A stretch of DNA of 64,000 bases from Sphingomonas jinjuensis. GTDB taxonomy: Bacteria > Pseudomonadota > Alphaproteobacteria > Sphingomonadales > Sphingomonadaceae. The first letter of the stretch is position 1, and the number at the start of each line of letters is the position of its first letter. Shown here piece after piece: positions 1 to 7,895 of this stretch. The stretch lies in assembly GCF_014197105.1 (NCBI RefSeq), contig NZ_JACIEV010000002.1, positions 62,001 through 126,000 of the forward strand. The letters run 5' to 3'. Made by a program: the position numbers and the translations under genes. The notes beneath the pieces are model-generated. The model had not been told where the DNA came from and searched no databases. It saw only the letters and a program-made list of their open reading frames with translations.

Positions 1-446
1 TCCTCGAACAACCGCGCCACCGCCCCCTCGCCGCCCGCCGTCAGCGCGATCAGCCCGTTCGTGCGCCCCGCCAGCGCATCGAAGGTGACATGGGCGTTCC
101 ACTCGATCGGGCGATCGAGGTGGGCCATCGACACTAGCGCGCACAGATTGTCGTAACCCGCCGCCTCCTGCGCATAGAGCGCGATCCAGTCGAGCACCGG
201 GATCGCGCCCTCGGGCATGTCGGGGCGGGCCACGCACAGCATCGTGCCGATGATCGGCTGCACCCCGTCCTTCTTGGCCGCATCGCTGAACGCCATCGCG
301 GCGTAGAGGCCGTTGCGATCGGTCAGCGCCGCGGCCGGGAAGCGATGATCCTTCGCGGCCTTGGCGATCGCCTTCGGCTCGATCGCGCCGTCGAGCATCG
401 TGTAGGACGAGAAGATACGGAGGGGAACGAAGCCCGAATGCGTCAT
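1..446 (-). CDS. dnaE: DNA polymerase III subunit alpha (N-terminal part, cut by window edge)
   Basis: This is the replicative DNA polymerase catalytic subunit. Only the first ~148 residues are present, because the gene runs leftward out of the window. The protein begins MTHSGFVPLRIFSSYTMLDG, and residues such as FPAAALTDRNGLYAAMAF and GVQPIIGTML match the N-terminal PHP domain of DnaE. The start is the ATG on the minus strand at 446. It overlaps by two or three bases the first possible start of the divergent HdeD-like gene, so that neighbour probably starts further in. Being 3'-truncated, nothing can be said of the polymerase palm, but the family call is firm. Confidence 0.9.
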   Translation of the reverse strand, partial: MTHSGFVPLRIFSSYTMLDGAIEPKAIAKAAKDHRFPAAALTDRNGLYAAMAFSDAAKKDGVQPIIGTMLCVARPDMPEGAIPVLDWIALYAQEAAGYDNLCALVSMAHLDRPIEWNAHVTFDALAGRTNGLIALTAGGEGAVARLFE

Positions 447-1128
447 GCCCCGAAGTAGCGCGCCCCACGTGATTCGACCAGTCGGGCGCGCGGAACCGGC
501 GGTGGATAACCTCGTTCCCGAGAAGAACGAAGGAAACCGATCCATCACCGACCTGCGCGACACCGCCCGCGGCCTCGCTGCCCCAACTGCGCCTGCCGGC
601 AATGGCTGGGGCTGGCTGATGGCCTACGGCATCCTCTGCGTCCTGCTAGGGCTAGGCGCCTTCATCTGGCCGTTCGCTGCGACACTGGCGGCGACGCTGG
701 TCATCGGCGCCTTCTTCATCGCGTCGGGCGTGGTCTCGCTCGGCGTTGGCATCTTCGGCAAGGTGGCGGAGGGGCGCGGCTATGCGATCCTGTTCGGCGC
801 GATGTCGCTCGCCATCGGCCTCGTCATGGCGTTCGAACCGACCACGGGAGCGCTGTCGATCACGCTGCTCGTCGCGATCTGGCTGGCGCTGCGCGGTATC
901 CTCGAAATCGCGCTCGGCGCCCGAATGCGCCGTGGCAAGGCGCTGATGATCGTGCTCGGCGTCGTCAACATCCTGCTCGCGATCTACGTCATCGCGACGC
1001 TCGGTGTCACCGGGCTCGTCCTGCCGGGCTTCATCCTCGGCATCAGCTTCCTGTTCAGCGGCGTCGTATCGATCGTCTCCGCGGCCCACCACCGGAAGGG
1101 CGCGCAGGCGTTCGCCCTTCCCTCCTAG
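445..1128 (+). CDS. HdeD family (DUF308) membrane protein
   Basis: This is a small integral membrane protein of the HdeD type. After a ~55-residue soluble N terminus come about six hydrophobic segments, starting at GWLMAYGILCVLLGLGAF, with the Gly/Ala-rich helices and the WP turn typical of DUF308 proteins. Family members are linked to acid stress in E. coli, but the role here is not known. The longest frame starts at 445, overlapping the divergent dnaE start codon. A GTG at 502 giving 208 residues is a more plausible start, although neither has a convincing ribosome binding site. The C terminus abuts the converging glutathione peroxidase gene with no gap. Confidence 0.75.
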   Translation: MPRSSAPHVIRPVGRAEPAVDNLVPEKNEGNRSITDLRDTARGLAAPTAPAGNGWGWLMAYGILCVLLGLGAFIWPFAATLAATLVIGAFFIASGVVSLGVGIFGKVAEGRGYAILFGAMSLAIGLVMAFEPTTGALSITLLVAIWLALRGILEIALGARMRRGKALMIVLGVVNILLAIYVIATLGVTGLVLPGFILGISFLFSGVVSIVSAAHHRKGAQAFALPS

Positions 1129-1608
1129 CTACAGCAACGCCTCGATATCCGCCGCCAGATCGTCCGGCTTCGTCGTCGGGGCATAGCGCCGCACCGTCCG
1201 CCCGTCGCGGTCGACTAGAAACTTGGTGAAGTTCCACTTCACTGCCTTCGACCCCATCAGCCCCGGCGCATCCGCCTTCAGCCGCTCGAACAGCGGATCG
1301 GCATCGCCGCCGTTCACGTCGATCTTGGCGAAGACGGGAAAGGTCACGTCATAGGTCAGCGTGCAGAAATTGGCGATCTCCGCCGCTTCGCCCGGCTCCT
1401 GCGCCCCGAACTGGTTGCAGGGAAACGCCAGCACCTCAAATCCTTGGCTGCCGAAGCGCCGGTGCAGCGCCTCCAGCCCCTCATATTGCGGCGTGAACCC
1501 GCATTTGGACGCGGTGTTGACGATCAGCAACACCTTGCCGCGGTAGGCCTCCAGCGGGGCATCGCTGCCATCCGCAGCCTTGACGGTGAAGTCGGTGATC
1601 GTGCTCAT
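1129..1608 (-). CDS. Glutathione peroxidase
   Basis: This thiol peroxidase of the GPx family reduces hydroperoxides in the cytoplasm using thioredoxin or glutathione. The 159-residue protein has the catalytic Cys at residue 36 in NTASKCGFTPQY, the conserved FPCNQFGAQEPG segment around residues 62-72, and the KWNFTKFLV segment carrying the catalytic Trp/Asn. This is the usual length for bacterial BtuE/Gpx proteins. The start is the ATG at 1608, which overlaps the stop of the upstream acetyltransferase as ATGA. It is therefore probably translated as the last gene of the lolC-lolD-GNAT-gpx run. Longer in-frame extensions upstream lie inside the acetyltransferase and were not used. Confidence 0.92.
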   Translation of the reverse strand: MSTITDFTVKAADGSDAPLEAYRGKVLLIVNTASKCGFTPQYEGLEALHRRFGSQGFEVLAFPCNQFGAQEPGEAAEIANFCTLTYDVTFPVFAKIDVNGGDADPLFERLKADAPGLMGSKAVKWNFTKFLVDRDGRTVRRYAPTTKPDDLAADIEALL

Positions 1609-2198
1609 CCATGCCTCGCCAGTAGATAGTGAAGGTTCGCCCGCACCCCCGGCCATTCGCGGTCGAGGATCGAATAGACCACCGAGTCGCGCAGCCGTCC
1701 GTCGGCCGCGACCTGATGCCCGCGCAGCACGCCGTCCTTCTTCGCCCCCAGCCGCTCTATGGCGGCCTGGCTCCGCAGATTGAGCGCATCGGTGCGGATC
1801 TGCACGCACTGGCAGTCGAGCACGTCGAAGGCGTGAGTCAGCAGCATCAGCTTCGCCTCGGTATTCACGCCGGTCCGCTGCACCGCCTTGGCGTAGAAGG
1901 TCCCGCCAATCTCCAGCCGCCGATGCGCCGGCGCCATCCGCATGTATCGCGTCGTACCGACGACGTTCCCGTCGGGCGTCTCGACGGCGAACAGCAACGC
2001 GCGCCCGAAATCCTGCTCAGCCGATGCCGCCGCCCACCATCGCTCCGGCGCCTTGAGCTGCGACACATTGGCATAGAACAAGTCCCACAGGTCACCCGCC
2101 CGCGCGACCTCGACCAGCGCGGGAACATCGGCCTCGACCAGCGGGCGCAAGGTGACATGGCGGCCGGTCAAGGTGGGCACCGTCCGCCAGCCGCTCAC
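1605..2198 (-). CDS. GNAT family N-acetyltransferase (RimJ/RimL-like)
   Basis: This is an acetyl-CoA dependent N-acetyltransferase of 197 residues. The layout [19 protein letters not shown] near the N terminus, the GTTRYMRM strand, the [30 protein letters not shown] segment and the late [22 protein letters not shown] are characteristic of RimJ/RimL-type GNAT enzymes. The substrate cannot be told from sequence. It sits between lolD and the glutathione peroxidase with ATGA overlaps at both ends, so it is co-transcribed with them. That arrangement looks like tight packing rather than functional coupling to lipoprotein sorting. Confidence 0.88.
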   Translation of the reverse strand: MSGWRTVPTLTGRHVTLRPLVEADVPALVEVARAGDLWDLFYANVSQLKAPERWWAAASAEQDFGRALLFAVETPDGNVVGTTRYMRMAPAHRRLEIGGTFYAKAVQRTGVNTEAKLMLLTHAFDVLDCQCVQIRTDALNLRSQAAIERLGAKKDGVLRGHQVAADGRLRDSVVYSILDREWPGVRANLHYLLARHG

Positions 2199-2869
2199 GC
2201 CAGCGTTCCCTCGTGAAGCCTCACCACGCGATCCATCCGCTGCGCCAGCCGCTCGTTATGCGTCGCGATCAGCGCTGCCGAGCCCTCGCCGCGGACCAGC
2301 CGCAGGAATTCGGCCAGCACCACGTCGGCGGTCGTTTCGTCCAGATTGCCGGTCGGCTCGTCCGCCAGCACCAGTGCCGGGCGGTTGGCGAGTGCGCGCG
2401 CCACCGCCACCCGCTGCTGCTCGCCGCCCGACAGCTGGCTCGGCCGATGCGTCAGCCGGTGCCCCAGCCCCAGCGTCGTCAGCAGGCCGCGCGCCCGCTC
2501 CTCGGCCGCGGCCCGTTCGGCGCCATGGATCATCTGAGGCAGCACGACATTCTCGGTCGCGTTGAAGTCGGGCAGCAGGTGGTGGAACTGATAGACGAAG
2601 CCCAACCGGTCGCGCCGCACCACGGTGCGGCCATGCGCATCGAGCTTCGCCGCCTCGACGCCCATGATGCGGATCGAGCCGACGAAGCCGCCCTCCAGCA
2701 GGCCGACCGCCTGAAGCAGCGTCGATTTGCCCGAACCCGACGGCCCCAGCAGCGCGACGATCTCGCCGGGCGCTACCGTCAGATCGACGCCGCGCAGCAC
2801 CTCGATCGTCTCGTCGCCTTGCTTGAAGCTACGCGCGAGACCCTGGGTCGCCAGCACCGCGCTATTCAT
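2195..2869 (-). CDS. lolD: Lipoprotein-releasing system ATP-binding protein LolD
   Basis: This is the ATPase of the LolCDE complex, which extracts outer-membrane lipoproteins from the inner membrane and hands them to LolA. The 224-residue protein has the Walker A motif GPSGSGKST at residues 42-50, the Q-loop in [13 protein letters not shown], the ABC signature LSGGEQQ at 146-152 and Walker B LVLADEP at 166-172 followed by TGNLD. The FHHLLPDF motif is typical of the LolD/MacB group. It overlaps the 3' end of lolC by 8 bp and is in the same operon, which settles the LolD call over generic MacB-like ATPases. Confidence 0.93.
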   Translation of the reverse strand: MNSAVLATQGLARSFKQGDETIEVLRGVDLTVAPGEIVALLGPSGSGKSTLLQAVGLLEGGFVGSIRIMGVEAAKLDAHGRTVVRRDRLGFVYQFHHLLPDFNATENVVLPQMIHGAERAAAEERARGLLTTLGLGHRLTHRPSQLSGGEQQRVAVARALANRPALVLADEPTGNLDETTADVVLAEFLRLVRGEGSAALIATHNERLAQRMDRVVRLHEGTLA

Positions 2870-4127
2870 AACGCAGCACCTGGACCGGATCGGTGCTCGC
2901 CGCCTTCCACGCGGGGTACAGAGTCGCCAGGAAGCTGAACACCAGCGCCATCAGCGCGATCACCACCACCTCGACCGGATCGGTCTTCGACGGCAGCTCG
3001 GTGAGGTAACGGATCGACGGATCCCACAGGTTCTGCCCCGTCACCGCCTGGACGACGTTCACCACGCCCTGGCGATAGAACAGGAAGACGAAGCCCAGGA
3101 TCACCCCGGCAAGGGTCCCCAGCGCGCCGATCGTCGTGCCGACGGTCATGAAGATACGCATCATCCCCGCGCGCGTCGCGCCCATCGTCCGCAGGATCGC
3201 GATGTCGCGCGTCTTGGCGCGCACCAGCATGATCAGCGACGACAGGATGTTGAACACCGCCACCAGGATGATGATCGACAGCACGGTGAACATCGCCACC
3301 CGCTCCACCGCCAGCGCCTCGAACAGCGAGGCATTCATCGTCCGCCAGTCACTGACGACCGCGAACCCGCCGACCTTGTCGGCCAGCGGCTTCAGGATCG
3401 GCCCGACCTTATCGGCGTCGACGGTCTGAAGCTCGATCATGCCGACGTCGTCGCCCATCAGCAGCAGCGTCTGCGCATCCTCGATCGGCATGATCACATA
3501 GGCTTTGTCGTAATCGTAGATGCCGATCTCGAAGATCGCGCCGACCGTATAGCTGACGATCCGCGGCACGGTGCCGAACGGCGTCGTCTGCCCTTGCGGG
3601 CTGATCATTGAAATCTCGCTGCCGACCGTCGCGCCCAGCGCCTCGGCGAGTCGACTGCCGATCGCGACTCGACCAGCGCCGGGCCTGATGCTGGTGAGCG
3701 TGCCCATCACGATCTTGCCGCCCAGCGTCTTGTTGCTGCGCAGATCCTCGACGCGCATCCCGCGCACCATCACGCCCTCGACCCGGCCGTTATAGCTCGC
3801 CATCAACGGCTGATCGATCAGCGGGACCGCGCTGGTGACACCCGGCGTTGCCTTCGCCTGCGCCACAACATCGCGCCAATTTGGCAGTCGACCACCGATC
3901 CCCTGCACCACGGCATGGCCATTGGTGCCGACGATCTTGTCGAACATCTCGGCACGAAAGCCGTTCATCACGCTCATCACGATGATTAGCGCGGCGACGC
4001 CGAGCATCACCGCCACGAGGCTGATCGACGCGACCAGGAAGATGAACGCCTCGCCCTTGCCCGGCAGCAAATAGCGGCGGGCAATCATGCGTTCGTAGCG
4101 GGATAGGAAAAGAGCGCGCATCGGCAT
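2862..4127 (-). CDS. lolC: Lipoprotein-releasing system permease (LolC/LolE)
   Basis: This is the membrane subunit of LolCDE, here a single LolC/E-type permease of 421 residues. There is one N-terminal membrane helix ([22 protein letters not shown]), a long MacB-like periplasmic domain, and three C-terminal helices ([60 protein letters not shown]). It ends in [16 protein letters not shown], a hallmark of the family. I chose the ATG at 4127 because a GAGG lies five bases upstream; the ATG at 4121 is an alternative. Many alphaproteobacteria have one fused-role LolC/E protein (sometimes LolF), which fits the absence of a second permease gene nearby. Confidence 0.92.
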   Translation of the reverse strand: MPMRALFLSRYERMIARRYLLPGKGEAFIFLVASISLVAVMLGVAALIIVMSVMNGFRAEMFDKIVGTNGHAVVQGIGGRLPNWRDVVAQAKATPGVTSAVPLIDQPLMASYNGRVEGVMVRGMRVEDLRSNKTLGGKIVMGTLTSIRPGAGRVAIGSRLAEALGATVGSEISMISPQGQTTPFGTVPRIVSYTVGAIFEIGIYDYDKAYVIMPIEDAQTLLLMGDDVGMIELQTVDADKVGPILKPLADKVGGFAVVSDWRTMNASLFEALAVERVAMFTVLSIIILVAVFNILSSLIMLVRAKTRDIAILRTMGATRAGMMRIFMTVGTTIGALGTLAGVILGFVFLFYRQGVVNVVQAVTGQNLWDPSIRYLTELPSKTDPVEVVVIALMALVFSFLATLYPAWKAASTDPVQVLRYE

Positions 4128-4367
4128 GCCAGCCTCTAGGGGGGCGCATGGGGTTGCGCAACGCATTGTTGCCAAATTCACACAGCGCGGAACCAATCGC
4201 CGGCGGCATGCCACATTGGCGATGACAAACGCCGAACCTGCGCTTAGCAAAACAATCACTGAGACACAGCCGAGGCCGTGGTTCGGGGAAATTGCTGAGG
4301 AGGAACGCAGCGATAACGCGCGACTTCCAAAGCTTAGGGGGCTGACGATTTTCCATCGTCACGCAGG

Positions 4368-4393
4368 CGCCCGGATCGGCAACGGTCCGGGCG
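4368..4393. terminator. Stem-loop with T-rich flank
   Basis: A perfect 8-bp inverted repeat, CGCCCGGA and TCCGGGCG, with a 10-base loop. It is followed on the plus strand by TTTGCCGTTTCT. It could act as a terminator, but no plus-strand gene ends here, so its role is uncertain. Confidence 0.35.
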
Positions 4394-4427
4394 TTTGCCG
4401 TTTCTATACTCCTGTTATCGACAACGA

Positions 4428-4472
4428 AGCCGGACAGGCGCGGGAGCTTCCAATTCGCGCGCCCGTCCGGCT
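4428..4472. terminator. Inverted repeat downstream of the TonB receptor gene
   Basis: An 8-bp inverted repeat, AGCCGGAC and GTCCGGCT, with a GC-rich interior. It lies about 42 bp past the stop codon of the leftward TonB-dependent receptor gene. The T tract on the minus strand is weak (TTCGTTGTC). Termination of that gene is the likeliest role. Confidence 0.35.
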
Positions 4473-4513
4473 CCCCCTCTTAACAATCGATATGATGTCG
4501 CGGCTGAACCGCG

Positions 4514-6946
4514 TCAGAACGACTTGCCGATGGTGATGCCATAGGTGCGCGGATCGCCGACGTTGCCCGCGATCAGCCCGGTGTTGCCCGGCGTCGTCGC
4601 TAATACCTCGTAATAGTGCGCATCGAACAGGTTGCGCGCCCAGCCGAAGACGTTGAGTCCCGAGTCGGTGCGGAAGCCGGCGCGTACGTTCGTCAGCGTG
4701 TACCCGCCGATGTCGGTATAGATCGACCGCGAGGCATTGGACGAGAATTTGCTGCGCGTGTTGGCATCGACGCCCAGATACGCTTCGCCGTCCTGCCCCA
4801 GCACCTTGGCCGGCAGATTATATTCACCACCATAGGAGAAGGCGACGCGCGAGATCCCCGGCAGCCACTGGCCGGAGATATCGCATACGACCGGGCTGTT
4901 GGTCCCCGGCTGGCCCGGCGCTCCGATCGTCGGGTTGGCCGCGGTCGGCGTCGATCCGCCCGACAATTCCGGCGGGCACGGAGCGTTCTTGAAATCGACG
5001 TAGCGGCCGTCGGTGAAGGCGCCGTTGACGTAGAGGTTGAACCGCTCGCTCGGCCGGATCGAGAAATCGGCCTCCGCACCCCTCACCCGCACCTCGCCCG
5101 CATTCGCCAGATAGCCGCGCAGCGTCGAGGTTGAGCTGTTGTTCACCACCGCCTGGTAATCGTGGATGATCGTCCAGAAGCCGGTGACGTTCAGCGTCAC
5201 GCGCCGATCCCAGAACTGCGTCTTCGCACCCAGCTCGAGATGGTCGACCTTCTCGGGCGCGATCTGGGCCAGCTGCGTCTGCACGACCCCGTTCACCACC
5301 GGCACGCCGTTGAGGTTGAGCCCGCCCGATTTGAAGCTGTGCGCATAGGTCGCGTAGAGGAGTGCGTCGCGCGACGGCTTGTACGATCCGGTCACGTCAT
5401 AGCTGACGTTCCACGCCCGATACGTCTCGTCGGTGAACGCCTGCGGCTGGATTGCATCGCGCTGCGCCGCCTGGCGCGCCGTCCCGCCGCTGTACGGCAC
5501 CAGATTGCCTTGGGCGTCACGGACGATGCTGACGTAGCTGCCGACCTTGTCGTCATAGTTCAGCCGGACGCCGGGCGACACGGTGAAGCGATCGCCGACC
5601 TTCCAATTGAGCTTGCCGAACAGCGCGCCGGAAAAATTCTTGAGCCGGATGTCGTTGTTCGCGGTCAGCCCGTCGAGCACCGACGGATCGCTCGCCAGCG
5701 CGCTCGACGGATTGATCAGCCAGCGACTCGCGGCAGCACCCTGCTGCTGGACGCCGGTAGTATGGATGTCCTGGTAGAAGCCGAACGCGCCCAGCACATA
5801 GTCGAAGCTCTTGCCCTCACCGGCATATCTAAATTCCTGCGTATATTGGTTCTGGCGAGTCGGATTGTTCGACTTTGTCGTGATCGGCAGACCAGTGAAA
5901 TCGCGATCGTTGGACGGCAGCCAATGCCAGAATCGAAATGCCGTCACCGACGTCAGCGTGCCCGATCCCAACTGCGCTTCGCCGCGCAGCGAAACCCCGC
6001 CAAGCTCGTTCTTCGCGCGCAGCGACGCATCCAGATCCGTAAGCCGATCGAACGCGTTGCGACTGGGCGGGGCATAGTTCAACGCCCGCGACAGCGCGTC
6101 GTACTGGCGGTTGAGCGGCCGCTGCGTCGATCCCACCCGCACGAAGATCTGTGCGCAGCAATTGGGGTCCTGCCGGCTATAGTCGCCCGACAGCGTCAGG
6201 TTCAGCGTATCCGTCGCCCGCCACAGGATCGCGGTGCGCAGGCCGAGGTTGTCCTGCGAATTGACGTAGCTCTTGCTCGCGACGTTGTAGATCGTGCCGC
6301 GCCGATCGGTGCTCGTCAGCCCCAGGCGGATCGCGATATTGTCGGTCAGCGGCCCCGAGATCGACGCCTTCGCCTGCTTGAAGTCGAGGTTGCCGACGCT
6401 CACCTCGGCACGCCCGTCGAAGGTGAAGCTGGGCGCCTTGCTAGTGATGTTGATCGCGCCGGCGACGGTGTTCTTGCCGTACAGCGTGCCCTGCGGCCCG
6501 CGCAGCGTCTCGATCTGCTGGACGTCGAGGAAGTCGAGTGTCGCGACCGCGACGCGGCTCAGATACACCTGGTCGATATAGACGCCGACGCCCTGCTCGA
6601 TCCCGTCGTTGGTCAGTCCCAGCGGTGCGCCGAGCCCGCGGATGTTGACCGACGAGTTGCGCGGATTGGTCGAATAGAATTGCAAGGTCGGCTGTAGCTG
6701 TTGCAACCGCGCGATGTTGAAGCTGCCGGTGTTGTCCAGCTCCTTCACGCCCACGACCGAAATCGGGATCGGCACGTTCTGCGCCTGCTCCGACCGCCGC
6801 CGCGCCGTGACGACGACGTCGCCGGCAACGGACCTGCGCTGCAGTTCCTCCTCCGCCGGCGTTTTCTGCGGCGGGGCCGGAACGGTCACCCCGGCGCCCG
6901 GCGAAGCGGCTTGCATGGCGAACAGGATCGCGAGTGTCGGCGTCAT
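4514..6946 (-). CDS. TonB-dependent receptor
   Basis: This is an outer-membrane active transporter of 810 residues, energised by TonB. The N terminus is a short signal peptide (MTPTLAILFAMQAASPGAG). It is followed by a TonB-box-like stretch DVVVTARRR, the plug domain with NIRGLG and the motif VQQIETLRGPQGTLYGKNTVAGAINI, and then a long beta-barrel ending in the terminal aromatic (GITIGKSF) used for BAM recognition. The start at 6946 was preferred to an upstream ATG because AGGGAGA stands seven bases before it. This subgroup, with 'QNVPIPISVVG', is abundant in sphingomonads. The ligand cannot be read from sequence: no transport operon or regulator sits beside it. Confidence 0.9.
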   Translation of the reverse strand: MTPTLAILFAMQAASPGAGVTVPAPPQKTPAEEELQRRSVAGDVVVTARRRSEQAQNVPIPISVVGVKELDNTGSFNIARLQQLQPTLQFYSTNPRNSSVNIRGLGAPLGLTNDGIEQGVGVYIDQVYLSRVAVATLDFLDVQQIETLRGPQGTLYGKNTVAGAINITSKAPSFTFDGRAEVSVGNLDFKQAKASISGPLTDNIAIRLGLTSTDRRGTIYNVASKSYVNSQDNLGLRTAILWRATDTLNLTLSGDYSRQDPNCCAQIFVRVGSTQRPLNRQYDALSRALNYAPPSRNAFDRLTDLDASLRAKNELGGVSLRGEAQLGSGTLTSVTAFRFWHWLPSNDRDFTGLPITTKSNNPTRQNQYTQEFRYAGEGKSFDYVLGAFGFYQDIHTTGVQQQGAAASRWLINPSSALASDPSVLDGLTANNDIRLKNFSGALFGKLNWKVGDRFTVSPGVRLNYDDKVGSYVSIVRDAQGNLVPYSGGTARQAAQRDAIQPQAFTDETYRAWNVSYDVTGSYKPSRDALLYATYAHSFKSGGLNLNGVPVVNGVVQTQLAQIAPEKVDHLELGAKTQFWDRRVTLNVTGFWTIIHDYQAVVNNSSTSTLRGYLANAGEVRVRGAEADFSIRPSERFNLYVNGAFTDGRYVDFKNAPCPPELSGGSTPTAANPTIGAPGQPGTNSPVVCDISGQWLPGISRVAFSYGGEYNLPAKVLGQDGEAYLGVDANTRSKFSSNASRSIYTDIGGYTLTNVRAGFRTDSGLNVFGWARNLFDAHYYEVLATTPGNTGLIAGNVGDPRTYGITIGKSF

Positions 6947-7070
6947 TGATGGGTCTCCCTGAACCTCTTGACACCGAAACTCCATCAATGCGGTGGGAGA
7001 ACAATGCGGCTTGAACTTGGGACCGGGAAAGCGCGGCTATGCGGCTGCCGATTTTCCGCCGATCGACCCT

Positions 7071-7098
7071 CTTGAACGCACGATCGATCGCCCCAAAT
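7071..7098 (+). promoter_or_regulatory. Sigma32 (RpoH)-type promoter of the Hsp20 gene
   Basis: CTTGAAC, 13 bases, then CCCCAAAT closely matches the E. coli heat-shock consensus CTTGAAA-N11-16-CCCCATNT. It lies about 100 bp before the Hsp20 start codon, and an RpoH gene is present at 30505-31410. A transcript starting near 7105 would have a ~90-nt leader able to form a CTGCGGT/ACCGCAG stem. Function is inferred from the match. Confidence 0.75.
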
Positions 7099-7196
7099 CC
7101 GGGTCCTGCGGTGCTGCTTGACGGACCGCAGACGGCGACGCTGCCACGCTGGCGGGCGCCGGAACCCACATCATGACGCTCAATGGAGGTTTTGAT

Positions 7197-7664
7197 ATGC
7201 GACTCGACCTGACCCCGTACCGCCGCTCGACCATCGGCTTCGACCGGCTGTTCGACCTTCTCGAGAACAACGCGCGCGGCGCGTCGGCCGAGAACTACCC
7301 CCCCTTCAATCTCGAGCGGATCGCCGACGACCGCTATCGCATCACCCTGGCGGTGGCCGGCTTCAGCCGCGACGAGATCGAGATCACCGCTCAGCAGAAC
7401 CTGCTGCTGGTGACCGGCAAGAAGGATGAGCGCGGCAACGCGAACTTCCTCCACGTCGGCATCGCCAACCGCTCGTTCGAGCGGCGCTTCGAGCTCGCCG
7501 ACTTCGTGTTCGTCGAGGACGCGCGGCTCAACGACGGACTGCTGGTGATCGACCTGGTCCGCGAGGTGCCCGAGGCAATGAAGCCCAAGACCATCGCGAT
7601 CAAGACCGGCGCGCCCCTCGCTGCGGTCGAGAACAAGACTGAGGACGAGGCGAAGGCCGCCTGA
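7197..7664 (+). CDS. Small heat shock protein, Hsp20 family (IbpA-like)
   Basis: This is an ATP-independent chaperone of the alpha-crystallin family that holds unfolded proteins during heat stress. The 155-residue product begins MRLDLTPYRRSTIGFDRLFDLL, like IbpA. It carries the alpha-crystallin domain from about PPFNLERIADDRYRITLAVAGF to LVREVPEAMKPKTI, with the GIANRSFERRFELAD strand. The ATG at 7197 is preferred over one 24 bases upstream because GGAGG is spaced seven bases from it. A sigma32-type promoter and a strong terminator flank the gene, so it is a single heat-inducible unit. The C terminus lacks a clear IxI tail motif, apart from the IAIK segment. Confidence 0.93.
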   Translation: MRLDLTPYRRSTIGFDRLFDLLENNARGASAENYPPFNLERIADDRYRITLAVAGFSRDEIEITAQQNLLLVTGKKDERGNANFLHVGIANRSFERRFELADFVFVEDARLNDGLLVIDLVREVPEAMKPKTIAIKTGAPLAAVENKTEDEAKAA

Positions 7665-7705
7665 CCCGCTCGGCGTCTGTCGCTCCCTTTTCCAGACGCC
7701 GTGGG

Positions 7706-7739
7706 GCGCCCGGGCCGAACGGTCCGGGCGCTTTCTTTT
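7706..7739 (+). terminator. Rho-independent terminator of the Hsp20 gene
   Basis: An 11-bp GC-rich stem (GCGCCCGGGCC pairing with GGTCCGGGCGC, one G-T wobble) with a GAAC loop runs straight into CTTTCTTTTG. It lies 42 bp after the Hsp20 stop codon. Stem and T tract fit an intrinsic terminator. Confidence 0.85.
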
Positions 7740-7776
7740 GCAGGAAAGCTGCCGATGATCGTCACCAGCCCCCAAG

Positions 7777-7865
7777 CCGTCACGCTCAACTAATTTCAGC
7801 GTCTTCGCGTAACTCGGACGACGCTCGCCGCCTCATGGAGATGCTGAGCCTAGTTCAGCATGACG
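7777..7865. repeat. Dispersed palindromic repeat, family A, copy 1
   Basis: It opens CCGTCACGCTCAACTAATTT and closes with GTTCAGCATGACG, two imperfect palindromic halves of ~26 bp separated by ~36 bp. The same layout recurs at 19043-19125 and 44235-44315. This copy lies between the Hsp20 terminator and pyrG and is the most diverged of the three. Confidence 0.6.
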
Positions 7866-7895
7866 AACGCGGCAGATCGCGGGCCTACCAGTTTT

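Larger units (their letters stand above)
4128..4513. other. Intergenic region between lolC and the TonB receptor gene
   Basis: This 386-bp gap holds the lolC leader on one side and the 3' flank of the receptor gene on the other. No convincing ORF was seen. Two stem-loops, listed separately, occupy its right half. The part next to lolC should hold the lolCD promoter, but no clear -35/-10 pair could be assigned. Confidence 0.5.

Noticed and set aside
652..1092. Long minus-strand open frame opposite the HdeD gene (and many like it opposite other genes)
   Set aside because: The Arg/Asp-rich translation is the typical antisense shadow of high-GC coding DNA and has no domain features.
5162..6697. 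511-codon plus-strand frame opposite the TonB receptor
   Set aside because: It is antisense to a full-length receptor with clear plug and barrel motifs; its own translation is low-complexity and lacks family motifs.
7105..7196. Firm ROSE-type RNA thermometer before Hsp20
   Set aside because: The leader folds, but the typical UUGCU pairing with the ribosome site was not found, so it is left as a hypothesis only.
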